Shown: piece by piece, positions 59,991 through 64,000 of the stretch
Layout: the number at the start of each line of letters is the position of its first letter
Position numbering within the stretch: position 1 is the first letter of the stretch
Position numbers and translations under genes: made by a program
Source of the DNA: Trifolium pratense
Lineage: Eukaryota; Streptophyta; Magnoliopsida; Fabales; Fabaceae
Length of the DNA stretch: 64,000 nucleotides
Assembly (NCBI RefSeq): GCF_020283565.1
Contig: NC_060064.1
Location: 4,858,001 to 4,922,000 of the forward strand
Direction of reading: 5' to 3'
The notes under the pieces: generated by a model
What the model was told of the DNA's origin: nothing
What the model saw: the letters and a program-made list of their open reading frames with translations, nothing else
Database searches by the model: none

Positions 59991-62856
59991 TTAGTTCAGT
60001 GCATAATGAACTCGTTCGAGAAGCTGAACAACTTGATTGACAGAAAATTGGGGTAGGAGTAGCTTCAAACTTGGTTTTACCACGTCAGGTGGTTCCGAAT
60101 ACAAAATGTTATTTTGCTGCATATTTGTCAGCTCCAGAAACTGAGTCAACATATCCCCGTCAAGTATCTTGGGTGCCCCAACCTTATATAAAATACATGT
60201 CAGCAAAATGAACGACATGATGCAATATCATTTACTCAACCAATGTGCATTTCTGAACAACGAATTCAATTAAAAAAAGAAGAAAAAAAAATGAAAATGA
60301 ATTATCATAAGATAAATAAAACATGACCTTCCCCTCCTGAAATGCTTTCAGAATATTTTCAGAAAAGTTCAAGAGAAAAATATTAAACTTGTAATCATAT
60401 TCCATTTACAATATGAAAAATATGCAAGGAAGTAAGATATTGAAGTTGGGTAAAAGCGTGTGAAGAATAGGAAAGAAAATAGGAACAGCTTCCATAAAAT
60501 GAACTAAGAGTTAAAGTAGAATTTCAAAATTAGCACAAATTTTACTCAACTAATATAAATTAGAGGTAGAGAGATGCCAAGCTGTAGGGGTAACATATCA
60601 ACAATAGTATCCTTGTAATCAAGTAATTACTAATTAAAGTAGTGAAAACTTTTATGAAATACTTTTATTTAGAAAATAATATCAGTAATGAAAAGCATTG
60701 AATGTCAAATTTAGACTAAATTCATTTCATAGTTCTTACTGGATTTTCCCGGCTGCGAAACTCATTGTGATCATTTCCAAGAACAGGTGCAGTCAAATGA
60801 TGGACAGCAAGTCTTGCTTGCACAGCTTCTAAGAGCTCATATTCCTCTCTAAAAAACAAAAAAAATGGTTCAATCAACAAACATGACAAAACTCAAAGCC
60901 TAAACAATAGGACCGGGGCATTACTCTAGCACTTAACACAATATATATGTCAAGCGCACACAACGTCTAATATGATTAGGGTTTTTATATTAGGTGTAAC
61001 CCATCCTTACAAAACTGGTTTATAAGGTGAGGACTACATCCACTTATAAGCATATGTTCAGGCCATATCGCATCTAATGTAAAACTCTTAACCCCGACGC
61101 TCAAGACTAAACAACAGAAGCATGAACCGAGTGGGCCCAATAGCGGAAGCCTGATAGTGGCCCAACATATCTTTGATAGACACTGGTACCACCTTAGAAG
61201 CATGGTAGATGGATAGATGTCATACCTTGTTTTAGTTTTTTTTTTTATATAAAAAAATCGCTCAATTGAGATGCATGTATAGATTTTCATTCTCAATTTA
61301 GATATTTTTTAAATGATGTTCATATTTTATTTAATTATAACATATGTGTATGTATTTGTGTGATGTCCTATGCTATGCTTTTGACATTAGCGGTGTTGAT
61401 GCGTCCGTGTCAGAGTTCATGATAGCTAGTAGATATCAAATCTATGAAAATACAATACTATTTGGTCTTAAGCAGCAAGATTCCAGGCAATGGCTAAACT
61501 GCACCTGACAACTATTCACCTTGATATTTTTATTGTTGCGGTCAAAATTAATTAGTACCTTGATAAAGGGATGAAGATCATTATGCTTCCTAACAGTGTA
61601 CTAACAATAATAGTATTTTGTAGCGAGTCAACATTTGTCTTGGGGCCAATGCCACCTGACAACACATCATCAGCTGGAAGTCTGTATGAATATGAGCCCT
61701 GCAATACAAAGCAGAAATTACATTACCAAAAAAAATCTGAAATTACGCAGAAGCATATAGGGAGGGAAGGGGGAGGAATGATTACAAATTGGAAAGTTAC
61801 GGGATAAAACATTACTAAATTCACGAGCACTAATGAATAGTGCAAAAACGTATTGATGCCCCAAAAGGTAAGAAGCTAATCCAAAGTATATATTACATAA
61901 CACCCAATACACTGTGCCAAAACACACTTGGACAGAGTTTTTGTGAAACAGGGAAGGGCACTTCAGTTTTTGGAGAAACAGTGCAACTCCTCACACCAAT
62001 AAATAAAACATGTATCATTCATAAGGAGTGAGATGCTGCATCAAGAAAGGTATTGGTCTGTCTTTGCAGGAGATGAAGGACATGGCAACATTTTCGAAAG
62101 AGTTTGACTCATTTATACTATGTTTTGAATAAAAGAGTCCTTAAAGCCTTTTTCTTGGCAACAATTTCAGTATTCCATACCAAGTGGCTGTCTCTATAGC
62201 ATCGTTCCCACTACAGCAGCATCAGAAAGCCAAGGAACATTCACCTTCGGTTGTATAAATCACATAAAAAACAACATTAAGCTGAAAGAATAAAAAACAC
62301 CAAACATTTTCTTCATTTGACACTGTCAAATTTGTGATTTCTAAATGTCTAAGTCTGACCACACTCACCTGTATTTAAAATAGCATATAGAATAAATACA
62401 ACAAATGCTAGTTGATGTGATTTTCTAGTTCAAATCCTAATCTTTGATTTTAATTCTAATAATAAATATATGGATTTGATCCTTCGATTCCAACAGATAC
62501 TTTAAGAAAGTCGTGTACCAGAAACATGCTCCTGCACAACTCGCAGTCGCACAAATCATGATAACTATTATTTAATATTTAATAAATAAGTAAGTAATAT
62601 CTCCCTCTGTAGCAAATCTATCGCTTGCAGATTAATTTACATTACTGTGGCGATTGGGTTGAGTAGACTGCATTCTACAATTGCTGCTGCTTTCAAATCA
62701 ATTTTTTATAAAGACATGATGACATTTGAATGCAAATTAATAACTATTATTCCAGGAAACTTAAAGAATATACCTTTTGGATGCTCATAGCTACCTCAGC
62801 CATGAAATAAGCACAGCTTAGTCTCAAATTACATTCAGTACTTGCATTGCTTGATG
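59991..62856 (-). CDS. CPSF-A/DDB1-family protein, last four exons (At3g11960-like)
   Basis: C-terminal part of a large beta-propeller protein of the CPSF160/SF3b130/DDB1 superfamily. Minus-strand exons 62774-62856, 61559-61698, 60740-60848 and 59991-60182 join in phase and encode about 174 residues: STECNLRLSCAYFMAEVAMS, then RLPADDVLSGGIGPKTN, STLLGSIMIFIPLSREEYEL, LTAPVLGNDHNEFRSRENPV, GAPKILDGDMLTQFLELTNM and the end VVQLLERVHYALN. This matches the plant-specific At3g11960 group as I recall it, rather than CPSF160 or DDB1 proper. Exons further 5' are not found up to 64000, so the gene continues beyond the right edge or the next intron is long. Confidence 0.85.
60970..61210. repeat. dispersed repeat fragment in a CPSF-A intron
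   Basis: GTGTAACCCATCCTTACAAA to GTGGCCCAACATATC; related in part to 16540-16670. Probably an LTR-type remnant. No coding. Confidence 0.45.
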
Positions 62857-64000
62857 CTGGTGACCAATAATAAAATATGGTTAGCATTTTGTTTTCATGA
62901 ATAATAATAATAATAAACTAATTGCTTTACGCATGCCAATAGCAACATAGGCTTTAAAAAATTTATACACGGCCAATATAAAGATATTTTGCTTCCATAA
63001 AGAGGTACAAACTGCACAATTTCCTCCAAATATGAAAGGTCGACGGCACTCAAGCTGTGAAAAAAGCTAGCAACATATACAAACTACAAGATCTTCCATA
63101 TATTCGCCAATAAAACTGTAGTTTAACACCAGTAACTAGGATGACCATTCTGTATAGCATGAGCAGGAAAATATTTAACAAAACTGGTTTGATGTTTTTC
63201 TCTAGACACCCAGAAATTCGTCCATGAATATTTTGGTTTTTGGCACAAAATGAGACAGTTATATCAATGGTCCCAGAGAAAATAAAATTCCAAAGACGCC
63301 CAGTAACCCATGGATTAGAAAGTGGCTGATAAAAATCAAATTATATGAGTCTAGTTTTACATGAGCACTAACTGCAGCTAACAGAGGATTATTCAGTTAG
63401 TGCCTCTGAAGCATGGATACTCCAAATTTCATGTCATACTCGAACCAGGTACACTTGCGATACTCGTGGATGAGTACCGAATACTTAAATTAATTGTCAC
63501 TTTAGCAAATTGCACAGGAATTAAGAAAGGTGGTTAATGTTGTACGGGAAAGAGAAATTGAGTTAGTTTACAAAATTACCCTTCAGTAATGGTACAGAAA
63601 TGAGAAATTAAAAGAATTGGAAAGAATTTTGTCAAAAAAAAAAAAGAATTGGAAAGAGAGTAATAAATAGTAAACGGTATAATAAGGAAATTAACATTAA
63701 TATTTGATTCATATTGTAAAACGACATATAAAATGAGATTTTTTTTTTTTGCTAGAATGAATGGCATGTATTATGGGACAGAGGGAGTGAATTAGGAAAA
63801 ATATTTCCCAACATATTTGAGTTAATTTTTTTGGGTTAATATAAATTTTTTAGTTAGATGTTATTCTTATTTGTGATTTATATCTAGCGTAACTGTTGTT
63901 GAGGCAAAATCCACTTTTGATGTTTTAAAGATTACAAACATCTTTAATTATATTTTAAATGATTCTGATCATTTTGTTATCTAACAAGTGCTTTTGAGTG
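62857..64000. other. right edge, presumed intron of the CPSF-A gene
   Basis: No further CPSF-A exon could be recognised. A Stowaway-like end (TATGGGACAGAGGGAGTG) is seen near 63772-63790. Confidence 0.4.

Overview
Plant nuclear DNA: AT-rich intergenic sequence, genes with many short exons and clean GT..AG introns, and dense small transposons. The proteins, and repeat types that I associate with Medicago and its relatives (tRNA-derived SINEs, Helitrons with CTAG ends, small MITEs), point to a legume, probably Medicago or a close relative. The species call is inference.

Layout, left to right. The 3' end of a 60S ribosomal protein L21 gene (+) is followed by a transposon-rich spacer. A complete CCR4 deadenylase gene (+, 11 exons) comes next, and its leader carries a 49-codon upstream ORF that overlaps the CCR4 start codon. 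Then come a long spacer with exon-like remnants, a two-exon SAG39-like papain-type cysteine protease (-), a single-exon PORR-domain organelle RNA-binding protein (+), another gene-free stretch, and an eight-exon long-chain-base-phosphate phosphatase (+). Next is a 5,987-bp LTR retrotransposon with apparently identical LTRs and no recognisable gag-pol. It is followed by the 11-exon PP2A catalytic subunit (-), the 40S ribosomal protein S5 gene (-), a HemK/PrmC protein glutamine methyltransferase (+, 3 exons), and the last four exons of a CPSF-A/DDB1-family gene (-) that runs off the right edge.

The genes are housekeeping functions and do not form an operon or pathway: translation (L21, S5, release-factor methylation), mRNA decay (CCR4), phosphatase signalling (PP2A), sphingolipid turnover and organelle RNA processing. 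From memory, CCR4, PORR, the lipid phosphatase and PP2A lie together on Arabidopsis chromosome 3 (At3g58490-At3g58560), and S5 and the CPSF-A protein lie together at At3g11940-At3g11960. The window would then be conserved gene order loosened by transposons.

Most notable: (1) the CCR4 leader, whose only AUG before the main start opens a 49-aa ORF with a membrane-like segment and stops inside ATGCTGA; (2) a direct segmental duplication (43524-45495 and 52894-55259) that copied the HemK promoter and first codons, where each copy shows the empty site for insertions in the other, defining two transposons with 9-bp target duplications and one truncated LINE; (3) the coding-less LTR element with a 16-unit tandem array; (4) a retro-pseudogene-like relic in a PP2A intron, itself hit by a 24-bp poly-T insertion.
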